Source: Pseudomonas sp. 7SR1 (GTDB lineage Bacteria; Pseudomonadota; Gammaproteobacteria; Pseudomonadales; Pseudomonadaceae). Taken from it: DNA of 64,000 nt. The stretch is taken from assembly GCF_900156465.1 (NCBI RefSeq), contig NZ_LT707064.1:2388501-2452500 (forward strand), in the 5' to 3' direction. Positions 46,464 through 55,091 of this stretch are shown here, piece by piece (positions within the stretch are counted from its first letter, which is position 1; every line of letters begins with the position of its first letter). Both the position numbers and the translations under genes were made by a program. The notes below the pieces were generated by a model. That model ran no database searches, was not told the origin of the DNA, and saw only the letters and a program-made list of their open reading frames with translations.

Positions 46464-46667
46464 GTCTGCTCCCCGTGGCGCGCCGGGCGCCGTGAATGTA
46501 TCGACCCCAACAGCAAAGCACAGGTCGCCGATGGCGCCCGTGAATTTGCTGCGGGTCGGAAAAAGCCGCGCATCATACCAGCAGGATGGCGTTATGGCTG
46601 CGATCGTCGCCGATGTTTTGCCAAGGCAATAAGTGGGCCATACTGCCCGCGGTTCCGGGAGATCTCT

Positions 46668-47123
46668 ATGCATCGCATGAAAACAAACCTGGCGATTGCC
46701 ATGGCTTGCACACTGGGCCTGTGGTGGCCCGCACAGGCGGCCAATGCCGCGTCGGCCGCGCCCTTGAGCGAGGTCAAGGTGCTCAAGGTCGAATCGCCGG
46801 CCTGTGGCTTCGAGGATATTTCGCAAGGACAGGCCCAGACCCGTTGCGACCATCGCGCGCCGAACATCAAGGTCTACGTGCTGGAGGTCGGCTATGGCCA
46901 TCAGCCCCATGTCACGCTGGACGGCTTCGAGGTCGACGGCACTCGCTCGCCGGTATGCGCGTACAGCAACGGCAATCTCAACGATTGCACCGCCAGCACC
47001 AAGGTGGTCGGCTATCTGTACGTCTTCGACCTCAAGGACAAGCAGGAGGGCACCTTCAGTTTCAGCAACACCTCGATCAACGCACCGGGCAACCGCCTGT
47101 CGACCCAGTTGTACATCAAGTAA
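46668..47123 (+). CDS. Secreted DUF4879 (YolA-like) protein
   Basis: A 151-residue exported protein. It has a signal peptide (about 1-27, ending PAQAANA) and a compact domain SEVKVLKVESPACGFEDISQ...LSTQLYIK that resembles DUF4879/YolA proteins. Four cysteines (ACGF, RCDH, VCAY, DCTA) could form two disulfides. The function is unknown. ATG at 46668 follows GGGAG; a second ATG 9 bp later is also possible. Confidence 0.75.
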   Translation: MHRMKTNLAIAMACTLGLWWPAQAANAASAAPLSEVKVLKVESPACGFEDISQGQAQTRCDHRAPNIKVYVLEVGYGHQPHVTLDGFEVDGTRSPVCAYSNGNLNDCTASTKVVGYLYVFDLKDKQEGTFSFSNTSINAPGNRLSTQLYIK

Positions 47124-47249
47124 TCTCGCCTGGCCGCGCAGGGCTGCCGAGGCTGCGATTTCCTTGCAAGGGCCCTGGGCCCGATCAAAAGATCGCCACC
47201 TTTGGCAGTGCCTACTAGGCTTTCAAGAGTCACCCAGCGGAGAGTCACC

Positions 47250-47816
47250 ATGATGCCTGGAACCAGGATTCCCAGAGCCTTGATTGCCGTCGCCGAAGGC
47301 GTCGACGACCTGCAGGCGGTCACCCTGATCGATGTGTTGCGTCGGGCCCAGGTCGAAGTGGTCGTGGCGAGTATCGAAGGGCGGCGAATGCTCACCTGCG
47401 CCCGCGGTACCCGACTGACTGCCGATGGCATGCTGGTGGATATGCTGGTGCAGGATTTCTACCTGATCGTGCTGCCTGGCGGCATCATCGGCGCCCAGCA
47501 CCTGGCGGCTCACCAGCCTTTGCAGCAGTTGGTCAAGGACCAGGCCGCCGCCGGGCGTTTCTTCGCCGCCGTCGCCGAAGCCCCGGCGCTGGCGCTGCAA
47601 GCGTTCGGTGTGCTGCGCCAGCGCCGCATGACCTGTCTGCCCGCCGTGAGTCAGCAATTGTCCGGATGCACCTTTGTCGACCAACCAGTGGTGGTGGACG
47701 GCAACTGCATCACCGCCCAGGGCTCGGCGGCCACCCTGGCGTTTGCCCTGACGCTGGTGGAACAGCTTTGCGGCAAGGGTGTACGGGCAGTAGTGGCGGC
47801 GGAGTTGCTGGCCTGA
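47250..47816 (+). CDS. DJ-1/PfpI family protein lacking the nucleophilic cysteine
   Basis: A 188-residue DJ-1/YajL-like protein. The family acidic region reads AEGVDDLQAVTLIDVL (D19 for the usual glutamate), LPGGIIGAQHL is present, and the C-terminal GNCITAQGSAATLAFALTLV is well conserved. The nucleophile-elbow sequence, normally AICAAPA, is AAVAEAPA here, so the cysteine position is Ala109. Glyoxalase, deglycase or chaperone-type activity that depends on that cysteine is therefore unlikely. It lies upstream of the aldehyde oxidase genes, separated by a palindrome. Confidence 0.82.
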   Translation: MMPGTRIPRALIAVAEGVDDLQAVTLIDVLRRAQVEVVVASIEGRRMLTCARGTRLTADGMLVDMLVQDFYLIVLPGGIIGAQHLAAHQPLQQLVKDQAAAGRFFAAVAEAPALALQAFGVLRQRRMTCLPAVSQQLSGCTFVDQPVVVDGNCITAQGSAATLAFALTLVEQLCGKGVRAVVAAELLA

Positions 47817-47825
47817 AGAATTTTC

Positions 47826-47942
47826 CTGGCGAGGGGTTTTATCCGCTGGGCTGCGAAGCGGTCCCGGGGTCGCTGGCAACAACATCGGCGAGCGCTGCGC
47901 ACTCGATCGGGGCGCGATGTTTCGCTCAATCCCCTCGCCGCA
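47826..47942. repeat. GGCGAGGGG-family palindrome
   Basis: CTGGCGAGGGGTTTTATCC and AATCCCCTCGCCG bound a copy with a poorly conserved centre, right after the DJ-1 gene. The rest of the 285-bp gap to the aldehyde oxidase operon shows no gene; it should hold that operon's promoter. Confidence 0.6.
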
Positions 47943-48101
47943 AAAACCATGGACAGCGACGTTCACTCTGACTGGCCGGCATCGGGCAAGTCCTGCAGGT
48001 CTTCGCAATCGCCTTGAACGCTCTGCCTCTCGCTGAAGTCGTACCCCTTATGACGGCGGTTTCCCAAAACGCCGCGTGTACGACCAACCGTGAGGTGTCC
48101 C

Positions 48102-48635
48102 ATGAGCGCGACCCTGTCCGAAGCGACGCAGGCGTCCTTCGTCCATCATCCGATTCGCCTGGTACTCAACGGCCAGGCGCGTGAACTGCAAGTCTTGCCC
48201 TGGACCACGCTGCTGGACCTGCTGCGCGAGCAGCTGGACCTGGTAGGCAGCAAGAAAGGCTGCGACCACGGCCAGTGTGGAGCCTGCACCGTGCTGCGCG
48301 ACGGTAAGCGGATCAACGCCTGCCTGACCCTGGCGGTGATGTGCGATGGCGCCGAGCTGACCACCATCGAAGGCTTGGCCGGCAATGGCCTGCTGCACCC
48401 CATGCAGCAGGCGTTTATCGAACATGACGCCTTTCAGTGCGGCTATTGCACCCCGGGGCAGATCTGTTCGGCGGTGGGACTGGCCAACGAAGGCCGGGCG
48501 CGCAATCGTGGGCAGATCAGCGAACTGATGAGCGGCAACCTTTGCCGCTGCGGCGCCTACAACAACATCCGCGACGCCATCGAAGAAGCCTTGCCGCTCT
48601 GTCCCCGCCCGGAAAACCAGAGGGACGATCAATGA
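48102..48635 (+). CDS. 2Fe-2S subunit of a PaoABC-like aldehyde oxidase
   Basis: A 177-residue iron-sulfur subunit of a xanthine-oxidase-family enzyme. The plant-type cluster motif is GCDHGQCGACTVL, and the second cluster is in CGYCTPGQICSA and LCRCGAYNN. No Tat signal precedes the domain (unlike E. coli PaoA), so a cytoplasmic enzyme is expected. ATG at 48102 follows GAGG; a GTG at 48090 is less likely. It overlaps the FAD subunit gene by 4 bp. Confidence 0.92.
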   Translation: MSATLSEATQASFVHHPIRLVLNGQARELQVLPWTTLLDLLREQLDLVGSKKGCDHGQCGACTVLRDGKRINACLTLAVMCDGAELTTIEGLAGNGLLHPMQQAFIEHDAFQCGYCTPGQICSAVGLANEGRARNRGQISELMSGNLCRCGAYNNIRDAIEEALPLCPRPENQRDDQ

Positions 48636-49621
48636 ATCCTTTCCAGTACAGCAAGCCCGACACCGTGCAGGCGGCCATCGACCTGGCGAGCCCGACCTCA
48701 CGCTTCATCGCCGGCGGCACCAACCTGCTGGACCTGATGAAGGAAAACCTCACCCGCCCCGCACACCTGATCGACATCACTGGCCTGCCACTGGCAGACC
48801 TCAGCGAAACCGCTTCCGGCGGGGTGATGATCGGTGCCTTGGTCAGCAATGCCGACCTGGCCTGGCACCCTTGGATCGAGCGCCGTTATCCACTGCTCTC
48901 CCAGGCGATTCTGGCAGGCGCATCGCCCCAGTTGCGTAATATGGCGAGCACCGGCGGCAACCTGTTGCAACGCACCCGTTGCTACTACTTCTATGACGCC
49001 GGCGCACCCTGCAACAAGCGCCAGCCCGGCAGCGGCTGTCCGGCCCGGAACGGCTTGAACCGGATCCACGCGATTTTCGGCGCCAGTGACCAATGTGTCG
49101 CGACGCATCCCTCCGACATGTGTGTCGCCCTTGCCGCGCTGGAAGCGGTGGTGCATGTCCTGGGCCGGGGCGGGGCGCGGACCATCGAGTTCGCCGATTT
49201 CCATCGCCTGCCCGGCGAGGCACCGGAGCGGGATAACCAGTTGGCCGACGATGAGCTGATCACCGGGATCGAATTGCCCGCCGCCGGTTTCGCCGGGCAT
49301 AGCCATTATCTGAAGATCCGGGACCGTGCTTCCTACGCCTTCGCCCTGGTCTCGGTAGCGGTGGCGCTGGAGTTGGACGGGCCGATGATCCGCGAGGCGC
49401 GCCTGGTGCTGGGAGGCGTGGCCCACAAGCCCTGGCGCGACCGTGCCGTGGAGAATTGGCTGCGGGGCCAGGCCGTGAGTCGCGAGACCTTCACGGCCGC
49501 CGCCGATGCGCTGCTGCAAAACGCCGAGCCGCTGGAACATAACGGCTTCAAGGTCAGACTGGCGCGTCGGGCGGTTGTCCGGGCCCTGAGCGACGCCGCA
49601 TTGGGAGGGCAAAGCCGATGA
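48632..49621 (+). CDS. FAD subunit of a PaoABC-like aldehyde oxidase
   Basis: A 329-residue FAD-binding subunit. It has FAD loops FIAGGTNLLDLM and GGNLLQRTRC. As in E. coli PaoB, it has an extra cysteine-rich insertion (RCYYFYDAGAPCNKRQPGSG, then a further Cys, and DQC) expected to hold a 4Fe-4S cluster. It passes electrons from the 2Fe-2S clusters to an acceptor. Start and stop both overlap the neighbouring subunit genes by 4 bp, so all three are coupled. Confidence 0.92.
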   Translation: MNPFQYSKPDTVQAAIDLASPTSRFIAGGTNLLDLMKENLTRPAHLIDITGLPLADLSETASGGVMIGALVSNADLAWHPWIERRYPLLSQAILAGASPQLRNMASTGGNLLQRTRCYYFYDAGAPCNKRQPGSGCPARNGLNRIHAIFGASDQCVATHPSDMCVALAALEAVVHVLGRGGARTIEFADFHRLPGEAPERDNQLADDELITGIELPAAGFAGHSHYLKIRDRASYAFALVSVAVALELDGPMIREARLVLGGVAHKPWRDRAVENWLRGQAVSRETFTAAADALLQNAEPLEHNGFKVRLARRAVVRALSDAALGGQSR

Positions 49622-51819
49622 ACACTTCGAGCAGATCCATGGGGCAACCGCTGGACCGGGTCGACGGCTTGCTCAAGGTCACGGGGCAGGCCCGCTATGC
49701 TGGCGAATACCCCGAGGACGGCCTGCTGCATGGCAGCGTCGTCTCTGGTACGATCGCCCGCGGCCGGGTGGTGCGCATCGATGCGTCCCGGGCCTTGGCG
49801 CTGCCCGGCGTGGTGGCGGTGATCGACCATACCAACCGCCCGAAGATCGCCAGCTACGACGAGCCCTACCAGGACGCCGATGCGGCGGACGGTTCGCCGT
49901 TCCGGCCCCTGTTCAACGATCAGGTCCTGTACAGCGGGCAACCCTTGGCCCTGGTGGTCGCGCAAAACCTGGAACTGGCCCGCTACGCCGGTTCGCTCGT
50001 TGAAATCGAATACGAGGCCCAGGAGCATCAGACCGACCTGGCCATCCTGCAAAACGAAGCCCATCCGGCGCCAGCCGAACTGCCCAAGCCCCGTGGGAAT
50101 TTTCAGGGCGAATATGCGAGTGCAGCCATCAGTGTGGATGTCTCCTACAGCACCCCGGTGGAGCATCACAATCCGATGGAGCCCCATGCTTCCACGGTGC
50201 TGTATCAGCCTGACGGCAGCCTGCATATCCACGACAAGACCCAGGGCACGCAGAACTGCCAGGCTTATGTGCAGAAAGTCTTCGGCCTGGAGAAAGAACA
50301 GGTGCGGGTGTTCGCCGCCTTTGTCGGTGGCGCTTTCGGCTCCGGATTGCGACCCCAGTATCAATTGCCCCTGGCGGTGATGGCCGCGCTGGCGCTCAAG
50401 CGATCGGTGCGGGTCAGCCTGACGCGCCAGCAGATGTTCACCTTTGGCTACCGGCCACGGACCTTCCAGCGCCTGCAGTTGGGCGCAGCGGCCAACGGGC
50501 GTTTGCTGGCAGTGGCCCACACCGCCATCGGCCAGACGTCGCGTTTCGAAGACTTCACCGAACACGTGGTGGAATGGAGCGGCATGCTCTACCACTGCGA
50601 CAACGTGCAGTTGACCTACAAGCTGGCGCCACTGGATGTCTACACGCCACTGGACATGCGCGCTCCCGGTGCGGCCCTGGGTTTGATCGGCCTGGAGTGC
50701 GCCATGGATGAACTGGCTTGCGCACTGGCGATCGATCCGGTCCAGTTGCGCTTGATCAATTATGCCGAGCGTAACGAGAACGAAGGCAAGCCGTATTCCA
50801 GCAAGCAATTGCGTGAGTGCTACGCCGAAGGCGCTCGCCGGTTCGGCTGGGGCCAACGCAATCCGGAGCCGCGCAGCATGCGCGAAGGCCGGCAACTGGT
50901 GGGCTGGGGCATGGCCAGTGGTGTCTGGGAAGCGATGCAACAGAAAGCCAGTGCCCGTGCATCCCTGGACGCCGAGGGCAAATTGACGGTCAGCAGCGCC
51001 ACCACGGATATCGGTACGGGCACCTATACGGTCATGACCCAGATTGCCGCAGAGACGTCAGGCGTTTCCCTTGAAGATGTCACCTTTGTCCTCGGTGACT
51101 CCTCACTGCCGACCGCGCCGTTGCAGGGTGGCTCGTTCACCGTTTCGTCGGTGGGCACCGCGGTGCAACAGGCGTGCGCAGCCTTGAAGGAAAAGCTGCT
51201 GGCGGTGGCCCGACAAACCTGTCCGGACTTCAGCGGCGCGACAATCGAGCAAGTGACGTTCGCCGACGGCCAGCTTCGCCTGGGCGAAGCCAGCGTGTCC
51301 TTGGCGCAGTTGGCGCGCGACAGTGGCGAGACGCCGCTGCAGGCACAGGTCACCGCCGAGCCGGATGAAAAACGCCAGGCTTATGCCACCGCGACGCATT
51401 CGGCGGTGTTCGTCGAGGTGCTGGTGGATGAAGACCTGGGCACGGTCAAGGTCAACCGGGTGGTGAGTGCCATCGCCGCCGGGCGGGTGATCAACCCGAA
51501 GACCGCCCGCAGCCAGATCCTGGGTGGCGTGGTGTGGGGCGTCGGCATGGCCCTGCATGAAGAAACCCTGACCGATCATGCCCTGGGCCGGCCCATGAAC
51601 CACAACCTGGCCGAGTACCACGTGCCGGTCAATGCCGACATCGGCGACATCGACGTGGTGTTCGTCGATGAGCACGACGAAATCGTCAACGCACTGGGTT
51701 CCAAGGGCGTTGGCGAAATCGGCATCGTCGGTGTGGCGGCGGCCGTGGCGAATGCGATCTATCACGCCACCGGCAAGCGGGTGAGGGATTTTCCCATCAC
51801 GCTGGACAAACTGCTCTAG
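49618..51819 (+). CDS. Molybdopterin subunit of a PaoABC-like aldehyde oxidase
   Basis: A 733-residue molybdenum-cofactor subunit that oxidises aldehydes or related carbonyls to acids. Visible features: GQARYAGEYPEDGLLHG, cofactor-contact FVGGAFGSGLRPQYQLPLA, QGGSFTVSSVGTAVQQA, and the catalytic glutamate in KGVGEIGIVGVAAAV near the C-terminus. Its size equals PaoC/YagR. The PaoD-type cofactor chaperone gene that usually follows is absent here; the next gene is an MFS exporter on the other strand. Confidence 0.92.
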   Translation: MNTSSRSMGQPLDRVDGLLKVTGQARYAGEYPEDGLLHGSVVSGTIARGRVVRIDASRALALPGVVAVIDHTNRPKIASYDEPYQDADAADGSPFRPLFNDQVLYSGQPLALVVAQNLELARYAGSLVEIEYEAQEHQTDLAILQNEAHPAPAELPKPRGNFQGEYASAAISVDVSYSTPVEHHNPMEPHASTVLYQPDGSLHIHDKTQGTQNCQAYVQKVFGLEKEQVRVFAAFVGGAFGSGLRPQYQLPLAVMAALALKRSVRVSLTRQQMFTFGYRPRTFQRLQLGAAANGRLLAVAHTAIGQTSRFEDFTEHVVEWSGMLYHCDNVQLTYKLAPLDVYTPLDMRAPGAALGLIGLECAMDELACALAIDPVQLRLINYAERNENEGKPYSSKQLRECYAEGARRFGWGQRNPEPRSMREGRQLVGWGMASGVWEAMQQKASARASLDAEGKLTVSSATTDIGTGTYTVMTQIAAETSGVSLEDVTFVLGDSSLPTAPLQGGSFTVSSVGTAVQQACAALKEKLLAVARQTCPDFSGATIEQVTFADGQLRLGEASVSLAQLARDSGETPLQAQVTAEPDEKRQAYATATHSAVFVEVLVDEDLGTVKVNRVVSAIAAGRVINPKTARSQILGGVVWGVGMALHEETLTDHALGRPMNHNLAEYHVPVNADIGDIDVVFVDEHDEIVNALGSKGVGEIGIVGVAAAVANAIYHATGKRVRDFPITLDKLL

Positions 51820-51905
51820 GCTCAGTAAGCAAAAGGCCTGCGCGACGATCATGCAGCGTTTAAAACCGGCTCGCCTGATCGCCGCCCGGCGACTTTTCGC
51901 AGGGC

Positions 51906-53132
51906 CTAGTCCTTCGGCTCGTGCATCCGGTCGCGGTTGGCCAGGGTCGGGAACAGCTTGATCCACACGCCAGTCACCAGCAGCGTGCCGACCCCGCCCA
52001 TGACCACTGCCGGCACGGTGCCGAACCAGTGGGCGGTGAGACCGGACTCGAATTCGCCCAACTGGTTCGAGGCGCCGATGAACAGGCCATTCACCGCACT
52101 GACCCGGCCGCGCATTTCATCCGGGGTTTCCAGTTGTACGAAGGAGGCGCGGATCACCATGCTGATCATGTCCGCCGCGCCCAGGACCACCAGCACCGCC
52201 AGGGAAAACCAGAAGGACGTGGAGAGGCCGAATGCGATGGTGGCCACGCCGAACACGCCTACGGCGGTGAACATCACACGGCCGACCTTGCGTTCCACGG
52301 CGAACCGCGCCAGCCACAGCGACATCAGCAAGGCGCCCACCGCCGGCGCCGAGCGCAGCAGGCCCAGGCCCCAGGGGCCGGTCAGCAGAATGTCCTTGGC
52401 AAACACCGGCAACAAGGCCGTCGCGCCTCCCAGCAGCACCGCGAACAGGTCCAGGGAGATGGCCCCGAGGATGTCCGGGCGGCTGCGAATGAAGCGAATC
52501 CCGGCCAACAATGAATCCAGGGTGGCCTTGCCTTTGTTCAATGGCGTCTGGCGGGCGGGCAGGTTGAGCATCAGGCAGCAGGCGATCAGGTAAAGCACCA
52601 CGGTCGGCCCATAGACCCAGACACTGCCAAAGGCGTAGAGCAAGCCTCCCAGCGCCGGAGCGACGATGGTGGCCGATTGCTGGGCCGATTGTGCGGCGGC
52701 CACGGCACGGGGGAACAGCTCGGCAGGCACGATGCTGGGCAGCAACGCCTGGGTGGTCGGCATTTCGAAAGAGCGGGCGGCCCCCAGCAGGAACGCGAGG
52801 ATGAAGATCATTTCCCGGGTGACCTGGTCGGTGGCGCTGCCGATGACCAGTGCCAGGGCGATCATCGCCTGCACTGTCTGACAGATCGCCGCGACCTTGC
52901 GTCGGTCATAACGGTCGGCCACATGACCGGTGTGAAGCATGAACAGCACCCGTGGCGCGAATTCCACCAAGCCCACGAGCCCAAGGTCCAGGACATTGCC
53001 GGTCAGTTGGTAAAGGTTCCAGCCTATGGCGACGGTGAGCATCTGGAAGCCGCTGGCAGTGAAGATCCGGGCCAGCCAGAAGGCGATGAAGGGGCGATGG
53101 TGACGGAGCAGCAAGGGCGCTTGGCTGGGCAT
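51906..53132 (-). CDS. MFS exporter (EntS-like)
   Basis: A 408-residue MFS protein with twelve helices, of the group that includes the enterobactin exporter EntS and related drug exporters. Typical stretches are RHHRPFIAFWLARIFTASGF at the N-terminus, GHVADRYDRRKVAAICQTVQ (loop 2-3 motif) and VSAVNGLFIGASNQLGEFES. The substrate is unknown; no siderophore gene is nearby. It ends 86 bp from the convergent aldehyde oxidase gene. Confidence 0.83.
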   Translation of the reverse strand: MPSQAPLLLRHHRPFIAFWLARIFTASGFQMLTVAIGWNLYQLTGNVLDLGLVGLVEFAPRVLFMLHTGHVADRYDRRKVAAICQTVQAMIALALVIGSATDQVTREMIFILAFLLGAARSFEMPTTQALLPSIVPAELFPRAVAAAQSAQQSATIVAPALGGLLYAFGSVWVYGPTVVLYLIACCLMLNLPARQTPLNKGKATLDSLLAGIRFIRSRPDILGAISLDLFAVLLGGATALLPVFAKDILLTGPWGLGLLRSAPAVGALLMSLWLARFAVERKVGRVMFTAVGVFGVATIAFGLSTSFWFSLAVLVVLGAADMISMVIRASFVQLETPDEMRGRVSAVNGLFIGASNQLGEFESGLTAHWFGTVPAVVMGGVGTLLVTGVWIKLFPTLANRDRMHEPKD

Positions 53133-53248
53133 CTATGACGGGTCCGGTGATGAGGGCATCGAGATTATCACCAAGCTGTAACCGGAAGTTGCGGTTGCCG
53201 GAAAAAATAGTTAGCCAAGCATCAATCTTCCACACGCCACCGCTTTCT

Positions 53249-53374
53249 GTGGGCGAGGGGATTTATCGTGGCGAGGGGATTTATCCCCGTTCGAGTGCTT
53301 AGCACTCGCCAACTGGCTGAAATGGATGGGGGCTTTCTCGCAACCCCGCGGGGATAAATCCTCTCGCCACAAGG
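53249..53374. repeat. GGCGAGGGG-family palindrome with duplicated arm
   Basis: A left arm GTGGGCGAGGGGATTTATC is directly followed by a second full arm GTGGCGAGGGGATTTATCC, then a centre and the inverted arm ending CTCTCGCCAC. The 516-bp gap between the MFS and cioA genes holds this repeat, an ANR box and the cioA leader, and no other gene that I can see. Confidence 0.7.
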
Positions 53375-53479
53375 GACTTCACCATGCCCACAGCTCTGAT
53401 CGGGCACTGAGACAACCTGTCACGCGACAAAAGACCACGCCGTTCATCGGCAATAATGCGACTACTCTTTGAGCATTGC

Positions 53480-53493
53480 TTGATCCAGATCAA
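53480..53493 (+). promoter_or_regulatory. Perfect ANR/FNR box upstream of cioAB
   Basis: TTGATccagATCAA matches the ANR/FNR consensus TTGAT-N4-ATCAA at all ten positions, 155 bp before the cioA start. In P. aeruginosa ANR represses cioAB when oxygen falls, and repression is likely here too. Confidence 0.8.
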
Positions 53494-53648
53494 CACCGCT
53501 CCGAGGCGTTGGCCTGGAGGCCATCTGGCCAGATACCTGCGTCGTGACGGTTTTAAAAAGAACGATTTGAAAGGCATCGCACTCCATATCCGAGGGGCCG
53601 TGATGCAGGCCCCACCCGCAGCCGGTTTTACCTGACAGAGGAAGACTT

Positions 53649-55088
53649 ATGTTCGGTTTGGAGGCGCTCGATCTCGCCCGGATCCAGTTTGCATTCACGA
53701 TCTCGTTCCACATCCTGTTCCCGGCCATCACGATCGGCCTGGCGAGTTACCTGGCGGTGCTCGAAGGGCTGTGGCTCAAGACCCGCGACGACACCTATCG
53801 TGACTTGTACCACTTCTGGTCGAAGATCTTCGCCGTCAACTTCGGCATGGGCGTGGTGTCCGGATTGGTCATGGCGTATCAGTTCGGGACCAACTGGAGC
53901 CGGTTCTCGGACTTCGCCGGTGCGGTCACCGGGCCGCTGCTGACCTACGAGGTGCTCACGGCATTCTTCCTCGAAGCGGGCTTCCTCGGCGTGATGCTGT
54001 TCGGCTGGAATCGCGTCGGCCGTGGCCTGCATTTCTTTTCCACGGTGATGGTGGCGATCGGCACGCTGATCTCCACCTTCTGGATCCTGTCCTCCAACAG
54101 TTGGATGCAGACGCCGCAGGGGTACGAAATCGTCGATGGCCGGGTGATTCCGGTGGACTGGCTGGCGGTGGTGTTCAACCCGTCATTCCCTTACCGCTTG
54201 CTGCACATGTCTACGGCGGCGTTTGTCGCCACGGCATTCTTCGTCGGCTCCTCGGCTGCCTGGCACCTGCTGCGCGGTCGCGACAACCCGGCCATCCGCC
54301 GCATGCTGTCGATGGCGATGTGGATGGCGTTGCTGGTGGCGCCAATCCAGGCGGTCATCGGTGACTTCCACGGGCTCAACACCCTCAAGCATCAACCGGC
54401 GAAGATCGCGGCCATCGAAGGCCACTGGGAGAACGTCGGCAATGAGCCAACCCCGCTGATCCTGTTCGGCTGGCCGGACATGAAGGAAGAACGGACCAGG
54501 TTCGCGGTAGAGATTCCCTACCTGGGCAGCTTGATCCTGACCCACAGCCTGGACAAGCAGGTGCCGGCCCTCAAGGAATTCCCGCCCGAGGATCGCCCGA
54601 ATTCGACCATTGTGTTCTGGTCGTTCCGGATCATGGTGGGCCTGGGGCTGCTGATGATCTTCACCGGTCTGTGCAGCCTCTGGCTGCGTCGTGGCGGCCG
54701 GCTCTATCAGTCGCGACCGTTCCTGCACATGGTGCTGTGGATGGGCCCGTCCGGGTTGATCGCGATCCTGGCGGGCTGGTTCACCACCGAAATCGGTCGC
54801 CAGCCCTGGGTGGTCTACGGCCTGATGCGCACGGCCGATGCTTCGTCCGGTCACAGCTTCGCCCAGATGAGCATCACCCTGGTGCTGTTCGTGGTGGTGT
54901 ACTTCGCGCTGTTCGGTGCCGGCCTGAGCTACATGATGCGTCTGGTACGCAAGGGCCCGGTGGCCCACGAAGCCGAGCCGACCGATGGCGGCCCGGGCCA
55001 GAAACGCACCCCGGCCCGGCCACTGTCAGCCGCCAACGAAGGTGGCGACGATGTGGACCACAACGACCGCTCGAACAAGGGGAATTGA
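53649..55088 (+). CDS. cioA: Cyanide-insensitive terminal oxidase subunit I
   Basis: A 479-residue CydA-type subunit of the cyanide-insensitive quinol oxidase. It has nine membrane helices with heme-ligand histidine in FTISFHILFPAITIGLASYL, the quinol region (GWPDMKEERTRFAVEIPYLG) of the short Q-loop CIO type, and the GRQPWVVYGLMRTADA signature. It reduces oxygen to water with ubiquinol and works with CioB, whose gene starts 3 bp later. The C-terminal tail is polar and extended. Confidence 0.93.
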   Translation: MFGLEALDLARIQFAFTISFHILFPAITIGLASYLAVLEGLWLKTRDDTYRDLYHFWSKIFAVNFGMGVVSGLVMAYQFGTNWSRFSDFAGAVTGPLLTYEVLTAFFLEAGFLGVMLFGWNRVGRGLHFFSTVMVAIGTLISTFWILSSNSWMQTPQGYEIVDGRVIPVDWLAVVFNPSFPYRLLHMSTAAFVATAFFVGSSAAWHLLRGRDNPAIRRMLSMAMWMALLVAPIQAVIGDFHGLNTLKHQPAKIAAIEGHWENVGNEPTPLILFGWPDMKEERTRFAVEIPYLGSLILTHSLDKQVPALKEFPPEDRPNSTIVFWSFRIMVGLGLLMIFTGLCSLWLRRGGRLYQSRPFLHMVLWMGPSGLIAILAGWFTTEIGRQPWVVYGLMRTADASSGHSFAQMSITLVLFVVVYFALFGAGLSYMMRLVRKGPVAHEAEPTDGGPGQKRTPARPLSAANEGGDDVDHNDRSNKGN

Positions 55089-55091
55089 GTC

